Assembly (NCBI GenBank): GCA_051744845.1
Contig: JBNJDJ010000037.1
Span: 1 to 19,052, forward strand
Origin: JBNJDJ01 sp051744845
GTDB lineage: Bacteria > Bacillota > Clostridia > Peptostreptococcales > Acidaminobacteraceae
Reading direction: 5' to 3'
Length of the DNA: 19,052 nucleotides
Shown piece by piece: positions 1 through 6,635 of the stretch (position 1 is the first letter of the stretch; each line of letters opens with the position of its first letter). The notes beneath the pieces are model-generated. The model searched no databases. It was not told where the DNA came from and worked only from the letters and a program-made list of their open reading frames with translations. The translations under genes were made by a program, and so were the position numbers.

Positions 1-1
1 A

Positions 2-253
2 AACCAAAAACTTGATTTAGAGTTTATTATTGAACGCAAAAAAAATGTATTAAGAATTCCAATTGATAGTTATTTTGAAGATAATAACAAATTTTATGTC
101 TTTTTAAATAATAATGGAAGTTTAAAAAAGCAAAATATTAAATTAGGATTAATTGGTAAAGATTATGTTGAAGTCAAAAAAGGCTTGAAGGAAGATATTG
201 AAATTATAAAAACCTTAGAAAATGACTTAAAAGAAGGTATGAAGATCAATTAA
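2..253 (+). CDS. C-terminal end of an efflux periplasmic adaptor (HlyD/RND-MFP family), partial
   Basis: An open frame enters from the left edge (codons start at base 2) and ends in TAA at 251-253, so only the last 83 residues are visible. The text reads LRIPIDSYFEDNNKFYVFL, then a stretch with IKLGLIGKDYVEVKKGLKE, and ends EGMKIN. This is the pattern of the last beta-barrel and membrane-proximal domain of MacA/YknX-like adaptors: a 'V-P-x-x-a-l-x-x-x-g-x-x-y-V-y-V' strand followed by 'v-x-x-G-x-x-g-x-x-v-E-I-x-x-G-L'. In Gram-positives such adaptors usually work with an ABC permease/ATPase pair to export peptides or drugs; the partner genes would be upstream, outside the window. The next gene starts 21 bp downstream, so the two are probably co-transcribed. 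The family call rests on a short segment and is an inference. Confidence 0.65.
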   Translation, partial: NQKLDLEFIIERKKNVLRIPIDSYFEDNNKFYVFLNNNGSLKKQNIKLGLIGKDYVEVKKGLKEDIEIIKTLENDLKEGMKIN

Positions 254-274
254 ATATAAATTAATGGAGGAGAT

Positions 275-2344
275 ATGAAAAATAAATTTAAAAATATTAA
301 AACACCTAAATTTTTTTCAAAAATAAAAGATAAGTTTAAATCATCTAAATTTTTTTCAAATAAAAAAGTAAGTTTAAAAACAATGCTAACAATATATTTT
401 TTATTATTTGTGATAGTTCCAACTAGTGTTGTTGGTTTATATTCATATAATAAAAGTAGTGCAAATATGGAAAAAAAGATTTCTTCAGAATTATCTTTAT
501 TAAATGAAAATTTAGTAAAAGATATGACAGGAGAGATGGATAAAATTGAATTAATAGGAAATACGTTTCAAACAAGTAGTAAAATACGTTCTTTTCTTCG
601 AATGGGATATGGTGGTTCAGCTGTTCAATTATTTTTAAGAGATTATTTTACTGGATTAGATGATATATCTAATGGAGTTTTTGTAACTGATGAAAAAGGC
701 GAGATTTTAGTTAGTAATAACGGCAAATTTAATGGTCAAAAAATCGGAAACAAAGAATACTTTATTAAATTTTTAAATAAAAAAGAAAAATATTGGTCTA
801 GAGTAACAAATTTTGCTAAAGTAGATAATAAAGTATTAGTATATTTAGTTCCTATAAAAGAAGATGATAAAATAAAAGGAGCAGTTGGATTAACATTAAA
901 TTTTAATAAAGTCAGTAAGATTATTAATGAAAGAAAAACTGGTAAAACAGGATATTCATTTTTAATTGACAAAAAAGGTACACTTTTAGCTTATAAAGAT
1001 AAGGAGAAATTATTTAATACAAGATTAGATATTCCATATGAACTTTTATCACAGATGCAAAATAATAAACAAGGATATTCTACTTATAAAGATGGAACAG
1101 AGAAATTTATTGTATTTAATCAAGCTAATGATGGAAAGTGGATTATTGGTACAATTATTGAACAGTCAGAAATTATGAAACCAGTTAAAGATGTATTAAA
1201 TAAGACGGTTATAGCTATTATTTTATTTGTTATTTTAGGAATTATTATGTCTTATTTTATTTCTTCTAGTATTTTAAAGTCTTTGGAAGATATACTTGAT
1301 AAAATTAATAAATTTAAAAAAGGTTTATTAAATATTCATGTAGAATCTAAAAGATCTAAGGAAATAGATGACTTGGCATCAGGTTTTAATACTATGGCTG
1401 AGAATGTTAAAATCTTGATAAAAGATATTGATTCAGCAGTTATTAAAGTAAAAGATGTAACAGATAATGTATATAATATTAGCGATGATTTAAATATGTC
1501 TTCAAAAGAAGTGGCTAGTGCTATTGAAACTGTTGCTGAAGGAGCAACTAGTCAGTCGGAACAAATGGCTGAAAGTAAAAATGATATAGACAAACTTTCA
1601 AATAGATTAGATGATATAATGGATAAATCTGAAAATACATTAGATTTTTCTAAAGATATGAAGAAAAAGTCTCAAAAAGGCCAAAAAAGTTTAGAAAAAT
1701 TAGATGAAGGTATTTCTAAAACAACTCAATCTTCTAAGAATATTGCTAAAAGAGTTGAAACATTAACAGAAAAATCTTCAAAAATTGAAAATATTTTAGG
1801 CTCTATAGAAGATATTAGTGAACAAACTAATTTACTTGCATTAAATGCATCGATTGAAGCCGCAAGAGCAGGAGAACATGGTAAAGGTTTTGCAGTTGTT
1901 GCTAAAGAGATCAGAAAATTAGCAGAAGAGAGTTCTGAATCAACTCAACAAATTAAAAAAATAATTGATGAAATTCAAAAAACTATTTATGAAACAAATA
2001 ATGAAGTAAAAGATTCAGAAGAAGTAGTAAATGTAATAAATGAAGATATAGAAGATGCAAAAATTTCATTTACAAAAATAAATACTTCTATAAAAGAAGT
2101 GATAAAAAATATTAATAGTTTAAATTCAGATATTGAATCAATAGATACATTACAAGGCCATGTAAAAGACGGTATTCTAGATATTAATGAAATAAGTCAA
2201 GATTTTGTATCTACAACCGAAGAAGTTTCTGCTACGGCTGAAGAACAATCAAATTCTACAGTTTATGTAAATGAAAAATTAGATGAATTAAATGAGTTGA
2301 TCAGTAGTTTGAAAAAATCAATTAATAAATTTGATTTAGATTAA
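275..2344 (+). CDS. Methyl-accepting chemotaxis protein with extracellular Cache-type sensor
   Basis: Transmembrane chemoreceptor of 689 residues that passes ligand occupancy to a CheA/CheW array. Order of parts: a basic cytoplasmic N-tail (1-32); TM1 (about 37-57, TIYFLLFVIVPTSVVGLY); an extracellular domain (about 60-305) with the layout of a double Cache domain, including GVFVTDEKGEILVSNNG and GKTGYSFLIDKKGTLLAYKD; TM2 (about 311-331); a HAMP linker (about 332-385); and a long signalling coiled coil. The hairpin tip is nearly canonical at about 517-550 (EQTNLLALNASIEAARAGE followed by GKGFAVVAKEIRKLAEES). The C-terminus NKFDLD has no CheR-tethering pentapeptide. The ATG follows GGAGG at 266-270. 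An N-terminal tail of about 30 residues before TM1 is longer than usual and carries a small internal duplication, reported separately. The ligand cannot be read from sequence; Cache sensors commonly bind amino acids or organic acids. Confidence 0.95.
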   Translation: MKNKFKNIKTPKFFSKIKDKFKSSKFFSNKKVSLKTMLTIYFLLFVIVPTSVVGLYSYNKSSANMEKKISSELSLLNENLVKDMTGEMDKIELIGNTFQTSSKIRSFLRMGYGGSAVQLFLRDYFTGLDDISNGVFVTDEKGEILVSNNGKFNGQKIGNKEYFIKFLNKKEKYWSRVTNFAKVDNKVLVYLVPIKEDDKIKGAVGLTLNFNKVSKIINERKTGKTGYSFLIDKKGTLLAYKDKEKLFNTRLDIPYELLSQMQNNKQGYSTYKDGTEKFIVFNQANDGKWIIGTIIEQSEIMKPVKDVLNKTVIAIILFVILGIIMSYFISSSILKSLEDILDKINKFKKGLLNIHVESKRSKEIDDLASGFNTMAENVKILIKDIDSAVIKVKDVTDNVYNISDDLNMSSKEVASAIETVAEGATSQSEQMAESKNDIDKLSNRLDDIMDKSENTLDFSKDMKKKSQKGQKSLEKLDEGISKTTQSSKNIAKRVETLTEKSSKIENILGSIEDISEQTNLLALNASIEAARAGEHGKGFAVVAKEIRKLAEESSESTQQIKKIIDEIQKTIYETNNEVKDSEEVVNVINEDIEDAKISFTKINTSIKEVIKNINSLNSDIESIDTLQGHVKDGILDINEISQDFVSTTEEVSATAEEQSNSTVYVNEKLDELNELISSLKKSINKFDLD

Positions 2345-2365
2345 TTTTTAAATGTAGTAATTATA

Positions 2366-2374
2366 TGATATAGT
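2366..2374 (+). promoter_or_regulatory. Possible extended -10 promoter for the 184-residue protein gene
   Basis: TGA followed by TATAGT (TATAGT at 2369-2374) looks like an extended -10 element 24 bp before the start codon. No good -35 is seen at the usual distance. I see no terminator after the chemoreceptor gene, so the downstream gene could also be read through from it. Confidence 0.3.
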
Positions 2375-2398
2375 TTTTAAAAAAGGATAGGAGCATAT

Positions 2399-2953
2399 AT
2401 GGCAAAAATTATAGATTTTGAAAATCATTTAAATGAAAAAAATGAAAAAGAAAAATCTAAAGATAAAGATTTAAATGATAGTAAAGAAACAACCTATAGA
2501 CCAAAAAATAATTTTTCAAATTATCAGTTTTCATTAATGGCTGATTATGATGAACGAAATTTATATATTAATGTGAAATTTGGTGAGTATGATATTAATG
2601 TAGATGTAGGAGTTAATTTAAAACTTCTAAAATCTTTAGCAGATGATAATCCGATGTTACAGATTGATACGGAGATAATAAAAGCAGTTACTAAACTAGA
2701 TGATCAATTTGTTCAAGCTATTTTTAAGGTATATAAGGAATTTGAGTTTATTGATCCAAATACAAGACAAATAAGGCCTTTAGAAGATGTTGCTAAATCG
2801 TATATCAATAAACGTATTAAGTATGGATATCCTAAGTCTAAAAAGAAATTCAAAAAGGTAATTGCTTTAGAAAGAGAGGTTTTTTCTGAGTTTTTAAAAG
2901 ATCCATCAATATTTAATGAAAAGTTATATTGGAAAGTTGATAATAGATATTAA
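2399..2953 (+). CDS. Unrecognised 184-residue soluble protein
   Basis: I do not recognise this family. The ATG follows AGGAG (2389-2393) with 5 bp spacing, and the gene ends just before a strong terminator, so it looks like a real expressed gene. The first 40 residues are a highly charged, K/E/D/N-rich linker without signal peptide. Residues about 42-75 alternate like beta strands (YQFSLMADYDERNLYINVKF, then GEYDINVDVGVNL). Residues about 78-130 look helical (LLKSLADDNPMLQ, then DTEIIKAVTKLDDQFVQAIF). A basic segment KSKKKFKKVIALEREVF lies near the C-terminus, which ends WKVDNRY. No membrane segment, cysteine motif or nucleotide-binding motif is visible. It sits 55 bp after the chemoreceptor gene, which gives only a weak hint of a shared role. 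Function unknown. Confidence 0.8.
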   Translation: MAKIIDFENHLNEKNEKEKSKDKDLNDSKETTYRPKNNFSNYQFSLMADYDERNLYINVKFGEYDINVDVGVNLKLLKSLADDNPMLQIDTEIIKAVTKLDDQFVQAIFKVYKEFEFIDPNTRQIRPLEDVAKSYINKRIKYGYPKSKKKFKKVIALEREVFSEFLKDPSIFNEKLYWKVDNRY

Positions 2954-2963
2954 TATTTTAATA

Positions 2964-2999
2964 ATTAGTTTCGAATTAATTTCGGAGCTAATTTTTTTT
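2964..2999 (+). terminator. Intrinsic terminator
   Basis: Arms 2964-2975 (ATTAGTTTCGAA) and 2981-2992 (TTCGGAGCTAAT) form a 12-bp stem with two G-U pairs and a 5-nt loop, followed directly by a run of T to 2999. It closes the unit that ends with the 184-residue protein gene. Confidence 0.9.
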
Positions 3000-3013
3000 G
3001 CAATTAATAAAGG

Positions 3014-3042
3014 TTGATTTATCTTGGTTGGTTTGTTATAAT
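3014..3042 (+). promoter_or_regulatory. Sigma-A-type promoter of the LTA synthase gene
   Basis: TTGATT (3014-3019), 17-bp spacer, TATAAT (3037-3042). It lies between the preceding terminator and the GGTGG ribosome binding site (3062-3066), so the downstream gene has its own promoter. Confidence 0.8.
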
Positions 3043-3070
3043 TTACAAAATAAAGTAGACTGGTGGTAAT

Positions 3071-5086
3071 ATGAATAATTTATTATGCAAACTATATACA
3101 CTTACAAAAAAACATTCAACTTTTTTATTAAATAGTCTATTTATGACTATATTTTTAGAATTAACTATTAGGCACTCTTTTTTCAATATATTTAATTGGA
3201 TGTTTAAGTATCCATTTTATGCAAGCATTAATCTAAGTATAATTTTTTGTATATTTTTATCTTTAAAATCAAGTTTAAACAAAGTTTATTCTTTAATTTT
3301 AGGAAATACATTTTTTGTATTAATAGGTTTAATTAATTTTTTTAAATATTCTATAAGGAGAACACTTTTTATTCCTAAAAACTTTTCTTTAATAAAAGAG
3401 TTATTTGGATTATGGGAAGTTATTTTTAACATAAAAGTATTATTCTTAGGATTAATAAGTTTAATAATTTATATATTTTTAATCAAATATATTTTTAAAA
3501 AATTTAGAAATTATAAAAAAGAAAAAAATATAATATTTGCTTTTTCATATATAATTTTAATTATTGTATTTTTAGTTTTTACTTCATCTTCAAACTTTAC
3601 TGAATCAGGTTATATTTATTATTTCTTGTCTAATGGTAAAGTACAAAGAGAAGTAAATTTTGATAAAAACAAGAATTTCGACTTAAAGCAATTAAGAACC
3701 TTTGTCAACGATGTTAAGAATAAAGAAAAAAAATATAAAGATAAACCTAATGTTATAATATTGATGAATGAATCTTTTTGGGACGTTAGTAAATTAAATA
3801 AATTAGAGTTTGATAGAAATGTTTTTAAACATTTTAATGACTTAAAAAAAGATGGTCAATATGGAAAATTAATTGCTCCAACTTTTGGGGGAGGTACTTG
3901 TAATAGTGAAGCTGAAATATTAACTGGTATTAATACTAATTTATATTCAGGAGATGTTTTGCTTTATAAAGAAAAAATTGATAAACCTATTATGTCTTTG
4001 CCAAGTATTTTGAGAAAAAAAGGATATTATACTAAAGCAATACATCCTTATCATAATTGGTATTATAAAAGAAATGAAGTTTATAAACAGTTAGGATTTC
4101 ATGATTATTTATCTAAAGAGTTTTTTATAAAACCTGAGATTAAAGGAGAATATATTTCTGATAACGAAGTAACTAATCAAATTATTAAAACTTTAGAAAA
4201 TAACGAAGATAAACCAAATTTTATACATGCTATAACTATGCAAAACCATGGACCTTACTCAAAGGAAAGATATAATAAATTAGATGTTAATTTAAAAACT
4301 AAAGTAGATGATTCTAGTAAGATTATATTTGAAAATTATGCACAAGGTTTATATGATGCTGACCAATCATTAAATAAACTAATTAAATATTTAAAAACTC
4401 GAGATGATGAAACTATAGTGTTATTTCTAGGAGATCATTTACCTCCGTTAAATACAAATCAAAATATTTTTGAAGATATTTATGTAAATTATGGATATAA
4501 TTTACAAAAAGGTTTTAATCAAAACTTAACACCATATATATTATGGTCTAGTGATGGTAGAGTTAAATCAAGAAATGGTGATTTAAATATGTATTCTTTA
4601 GGTAATGAGATATTAAGTTATCTAGGAGTAAATAAACCAGATTACTATAAATTTATAAATACATTTATTGATAAATATCCATTATTTTATAATAATAAGT
4701 ATTATCAAAAAACAAATGAAGATATTAATTCTATTAATGATAAATTAAAACAAAATATATATAAAACATATCAAGATATAATATTGAAAAATGATTTAAT
4801 TGATGATCAGAAAAAATGGGTTATAAAGAATAACGACGATTTTAATAAAAAATATTCAAAAATTTATATAAGTGATATTGCAAAGAAAAATGGAAAAATT
4901 ATTATAAAAGGAAATAATTTTTATCCTAAAATGATTTTAGAAATTGACAATAAAGAAATCAATTTTAATTGGATTAGTGAAAACAAAATACAAATTCAAA
5001 ATAATAATTATAAACTAGATAAGTTAGAAATAGATATGCATTTAGAAGATAGTAAAGGAAATATAATTGCTAGATTAAAAAAATAA
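3071..5086 (+). CDS. LTA synthase family membrane sulfatase-fold enzyme (phosphoglycerol transferase)
   Basis: A 671-residue polytopic enzyme of the lipoteichoic acid synthase / phosphoglycerol transferase family. About five hydrophobic segments occupy residues 15-175, followed by a large extracellular alkaline-phosphatase-fold domain (about 225-540). The residues expected for the Mn-binding active site are in place: Glu234 in MNESFWD, the nucleophile Thr276 in FGGGTCNSE, and Asp455-His456 in FLGDHLPP, with spacing like E255/T300/D475/H476 of staphylococcal LtaS. HAITMQNHGPY supplies another conserved block. The family transfers glycerol-phosphate from phosphatidylglycerol to a glycolipid anchor or a growing chain at the outer membrane face. 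Residues about 600-671 form an extra beta-rich module not needed for the core fold (see findings). Single-gene unit with its own promoter and terminator. Whether it polymerises LTA or modifies another glycan cannot be told from sequence. Confidence 0.9.
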   Translation: MNNLLCKLYTLTKKHSTFLLNSLFMTIFLELTIRHSFFNIFNWMFKYPFYASINLSIIFCIFLSLKSSLNKVYSLILGNTFFVLIGLINFFKYSIRRTLFIPKNFSLIKELFGLWEVIFNIKVLFLGLISLIIYIFLIKYIFKKFRNYKKEKNIIFAFSYIILIIVFLVFTSSSNFTESGYIYYFLSNGKVQREVNFDKNKNFDLKQLRTFVNDVKNKEKKYKDKPNVIILMNESFWDVSKLNKLEFDRNVFKHFNDLKKDGQYGKLIAPTFGGGTCNSEAEILTGINTNLYSGDVLLYKEKIDKPIMSLPSILRKKGYYTKAIHPYHNWYYKRNEVYKQLGFHDYLSKEFFIKPEIKGEYISDNEVTNQIIKTLENNEDKPNFIHAITMQNHGPYSKERYNKLDVNLKTKVDDSSKIIFENYAQGLYDADQSLNKLIKYLKTRDDETIVLFLGDHLPPLNTNQNIFEDIYVNYGYNLQKGFNQNLTPYILWSSDGRVKSRNGDLNMYSLGNEILSYLGVNKPDYYKFINTFIDKYPLFYNNKYYQKTNEDINSINDKLKQNIYKTYQDIILKNDLIDDQKKWVIKNNDDFNKKYSKIYISDIAKKNGKIIIKGNNFYPKMILEIDNKEINFNWISENKIQIQNNNYKLDKLEIDMHLEDSKGNIIARLKK

Positions 5087-5259
5087 ACTTCTCTTTTTTT
5101 AAAGAGAAGTTTTTTTAAAATTAAATTTTAAACGTAAAAGGAAATAGCCCCCTATGCTATTTCCTAAAGAATTTAAAGGATAAGAAAAAGTATGATATAA
5201 AGAAAGTCTTATCAATTCCCCCCTACGAAATCAATTAATGATATCTTTCTTCATATTCT
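5078..5259 (-). ncRNA. Candidate small RNA with two hairpins bearing G-rich UAGGGGG loops
   Basis: The minus strand holds a complete transcription unit without a protein gene. A near-consensus promoter (5266-5294) predicts a start near 5259, and the bidirectional terminator predicts an end near 5078, giving about 180 nt. Two hairpins are visible. The 3' one is perfect: AGGAAATAGC (5165-5156) pairs with GCTATTTCCT (5148-5139), loop ATAGGGG. The 5' one has an outer stem of 12 pairs out of 13 (about 5255-5243 with 5207-5195) and an inner 7-bp stem closing on a loop with GTAGGGGGG. Both loops thus expose the same UAGGGGG word, striking in such A+T-rich DNA. I do not recognise a named RNA family. 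Read on the + strand, the loops would be CCCCCUA, reminiscent of C-rich regulatory RNAs, but the + strand shows no promoter here. Function unknown. Confidence 0.55.
5086..5116. terminator. Bidirectional intrinsic terminator
   Basis: Arms 5086-5096 (AACTTCTCTTT) and 5101-5111 (AAAGAGAAGTT) form an 11-bp perfect stem. On the + strand it is followed by T to 5116 and ends the LTA synthase gene. On the minus strand it is followed by a T-rich run (5087-5077), so it can also stop a transcript arriving from the right, such as the candidate small RNA. Confidence 0.9.
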
Positions 5260-5265
5260 ATGTAT

Positions 5266-5294
5266 ATTATACTTAATAGGAAAACGTTTTTCAA
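5266..5294 (-). promoter_or_regulatory. Minus-strand sigma-A promoter of the candidate small RNA
   Basis: Read on the minus strand: TTGAAA (5294-5289), exactly 17 bp, TATAAT (5271-5266). It fires away from the ROK gene toward the LTA synthase gene. The spacer overlaps a perfect 10-bp palindrome AAAACGTTTT (5281-5290) that could be an operator. Confidence 0.75.
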
Positions 5295-5313
5295 GTTTTT
5301 TTTTAATTTTTTT

Positions 5314-5340
5314 TTAACATTCATAGAAAAATAATATAAA
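5314..5340 (+). promoter_or_regulatory. Weak candidate promoter for the ROK regulator gene
   Basis: TTAACA (5314-5319) and TATAAA (5335-5340) with a short 15-bp spacer. The -10 area is a run of ATATAAA repeats (about 5334-5351), so the exact -10 is ambiguous. Confidence 0.4.
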
Positions 5341-5371
5341 ATATAAAATATAAGAACTCTAGGAGGTTAAT

Positions 5372-6562
5372 TTGAAAAATAAAGCAGGGGATCAATCATT
5401 AGTTAGAATTTCGAATCAAAGAACTATTATTGAATATTTAAGAAAAAATGGTCCGACGTCTAAAGCGGATTTATCTAAATTATTAGAAATTTCCAAACCA
5501 ACAGTAGCTAAAAATGTGAAAGCTTTAATTGATTTAAATATTTTATATGTTTATGGTGAAGGAAAATCTTCAGGAGGGAGAAGACCTTTATTAATTGATT
5601 TTAATTCAAATTATAAATATATATTATCATTAAATATTAATATTGATTATCCAATTATAGCATTATTTGATTTAGAAGGGAAAATAATAAATAAAAAAAC
5701 TTTGGTTTTAAAAGAATCTATAGATGAAAAAGAATTTTTTGAAAAAATTTATAATGAAATTAAAAACATATTTGATCATAAAAATATTGAAGATGAAAAG
5801 ATAGGTGTAATAACAGTATCTACCCCAGGAATCATTGATGAGGATTCAGGTGAAATTTATGCTAATCCACAATTTAATGAATGGGATTCAATTAATATTA
5901 AGAAGGAATTAAATAATAGATTTAATAAAGAAGTTATAGTAAAAAATGATGTTTCTATGTCAGCCTTAGGTGAAAAACATTACGGTATTGGGAAAAAATA
6001 TGATAATTTAGTTTATATTTCTTCCTCGCTAGGAATAGGTGCAGGTATTATATTAAATGGTAAACTTTATGAAGGAAAAAGAAAAGCTGCAGGTGAAATT
6101 TGTTATTTTATAAATGAAAAAAATCTTTCTAATAAAAATAATTTAGAAAAATCATTTTCTATACCGGCTATATTAAAAAAAGTGCAAAATGATTTAGAAG
6201 ATAATAAAGATAGTATATTATACAATTTATCAAATGGTGGTAAAGAAAAAATAACTGTTGATATGTTAGTAAAAGCAATTAATATAGCAGATCCTTATGT
6301 TTTAAAATATATTGAAAAAGCTGCTAGTGGATATGGAGTTGCTATTAACAATATTTCTATTTTATTAGATCTAGAAGCAGTTATTATTGGTGGAGTATTA
6401 AGTAGATTAGGAATCAGATTTATTTCTAAGATAAGATCAATTGTACAAGATAATAATCCTATAGATGTTAAAATTCTTCCTGGAGGATTAAGAGATAATG
6501 CATCGATATATGGAGGATATATTATTGGAAATGAATATATAACAAAAAAATTAGTAAAATAA
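5372..6562 (+). CDS. ROK family transcriptional regulator (NagC/XylR type)
   Basis: A 396-residue protein starting at TTG, chosen because AGGAGG (5361-5366) lies 5 bp upstream. Residues about 10-72 form a winged helix: NQRTIIEYLRKNGPTSKADL, then SKPTVAKNVKALIDLNIL and the wing GEGKSSGGRRP. The rest is a ROK sugar-kinase-like fold, with VSTPGIIDEDSGEI, KNDVSMSALGE (Asp193 at the sugar-binding/catalytic position) and SSSLGIGAGIILNGKL. Two usual ROK features are missing: the phosphate-loop DxGxT is replaced by LNINID, and the zinc motif (GH then CxCGxxGC) is replaced by AGEICYF (240-246) with no cysteine cluster after it. This suits a sugar-sensing DNA-binding protein without kinase activity. 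Placed directly before nagA-nagB, it probably controls amino-sugar use, with N-acetylglucosamine-6-phosphate or glucosamine-6-phosphate as the likely effector; that is inferred from context only. Confidence 0.88.
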   Translation: MKNKAGDQSLVRISNQRTIIEYLRKNGPTSKADLSKLLEISKPTVAKNVKALIDLNILYVYGEGKSSGGRRPLLIDFNSNYKYILSLNINIDYPIIALFDLEGKIINKKTLVLKESIDEKEFFEKIYNEIKNIFDHKNIEDEKIGVITVSTPGIIDEDSGEIYANPQFNEWDSINIKKELNNRFNKEVIVKNDVSMSALGEKHYGIGKKYDNLVYISSSLGIGAGIILNGKLYEGKRKAAGEICYFINEKNLSNKNNLEKSFSIPAILKKVQNDLEDNKDSILYNLSNGGKEKITVDMLVKAINIADPYVLKYIEKAASGYGVAINNISILLDLEAVIIGGVLSRLGIRFISKIRSIVQDNNPIDVKILPGGLRDNASIYGGYIIGNEYITKKLVK

Positions 6563-6588
6563 TAGTTTTATTGACTATTATTTTTTTT
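6558..6588 (+). terminator. Intrinsic terminator after the ROK gene
   Basis: AATAATAG (6558-6565) pairs perfectly with CTATTATT (6575-6582), 9-nt loop, followed by T to 6588. The ROK stop codon is inside the 5' arm. The stem is only 8 bp and A/T-rich, so termination may be partial. Confidence 0.65.
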
Positions 6589-6598
6589 ATGGTATACT
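6571..6598 (+). promoter_or_regulatory. Promoter of nagA-nagB
   Basis: TTGACT (6571-6576), 16-bp spacer, TATACT (6593-6598) preceded by TGG, giving an extended -10. The -35 lies inside the terminator hairpin of the ROK gene, so ROK and nagAB are separable units. Confidence 0.8.
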
Positions 6599-6635
6599 TA
6601 ATAAACAAAGATTACTAAGTGTGAAAGGAAGGGAT

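Noticed and set aside
736..972. 78-codon open frame on the minus strand inside the chemoreceptor gene
   Set aside because: It lies fully within the sensor domain of a well-supported gene, has no RBS, and is the kind of frame expected opposite A+T-rich coding DNA.
5139..5240. Plus-strand RNA with two CCCCC loops (6C/RsaE-like) instead of the minus-strand RNA
   Set aside because: The plus strand has a terminator just upstream and no promoter after it, while the minus strand has a near-consensus promoter and a terminator in the right places.
6587..6603. GntR/NagR-type operator at the nagA promoter (TGGTATAC)
   Set aside because: Only a half-site-like word is present and no GntR regulator is in the window; the -10 itself explains the sequence.
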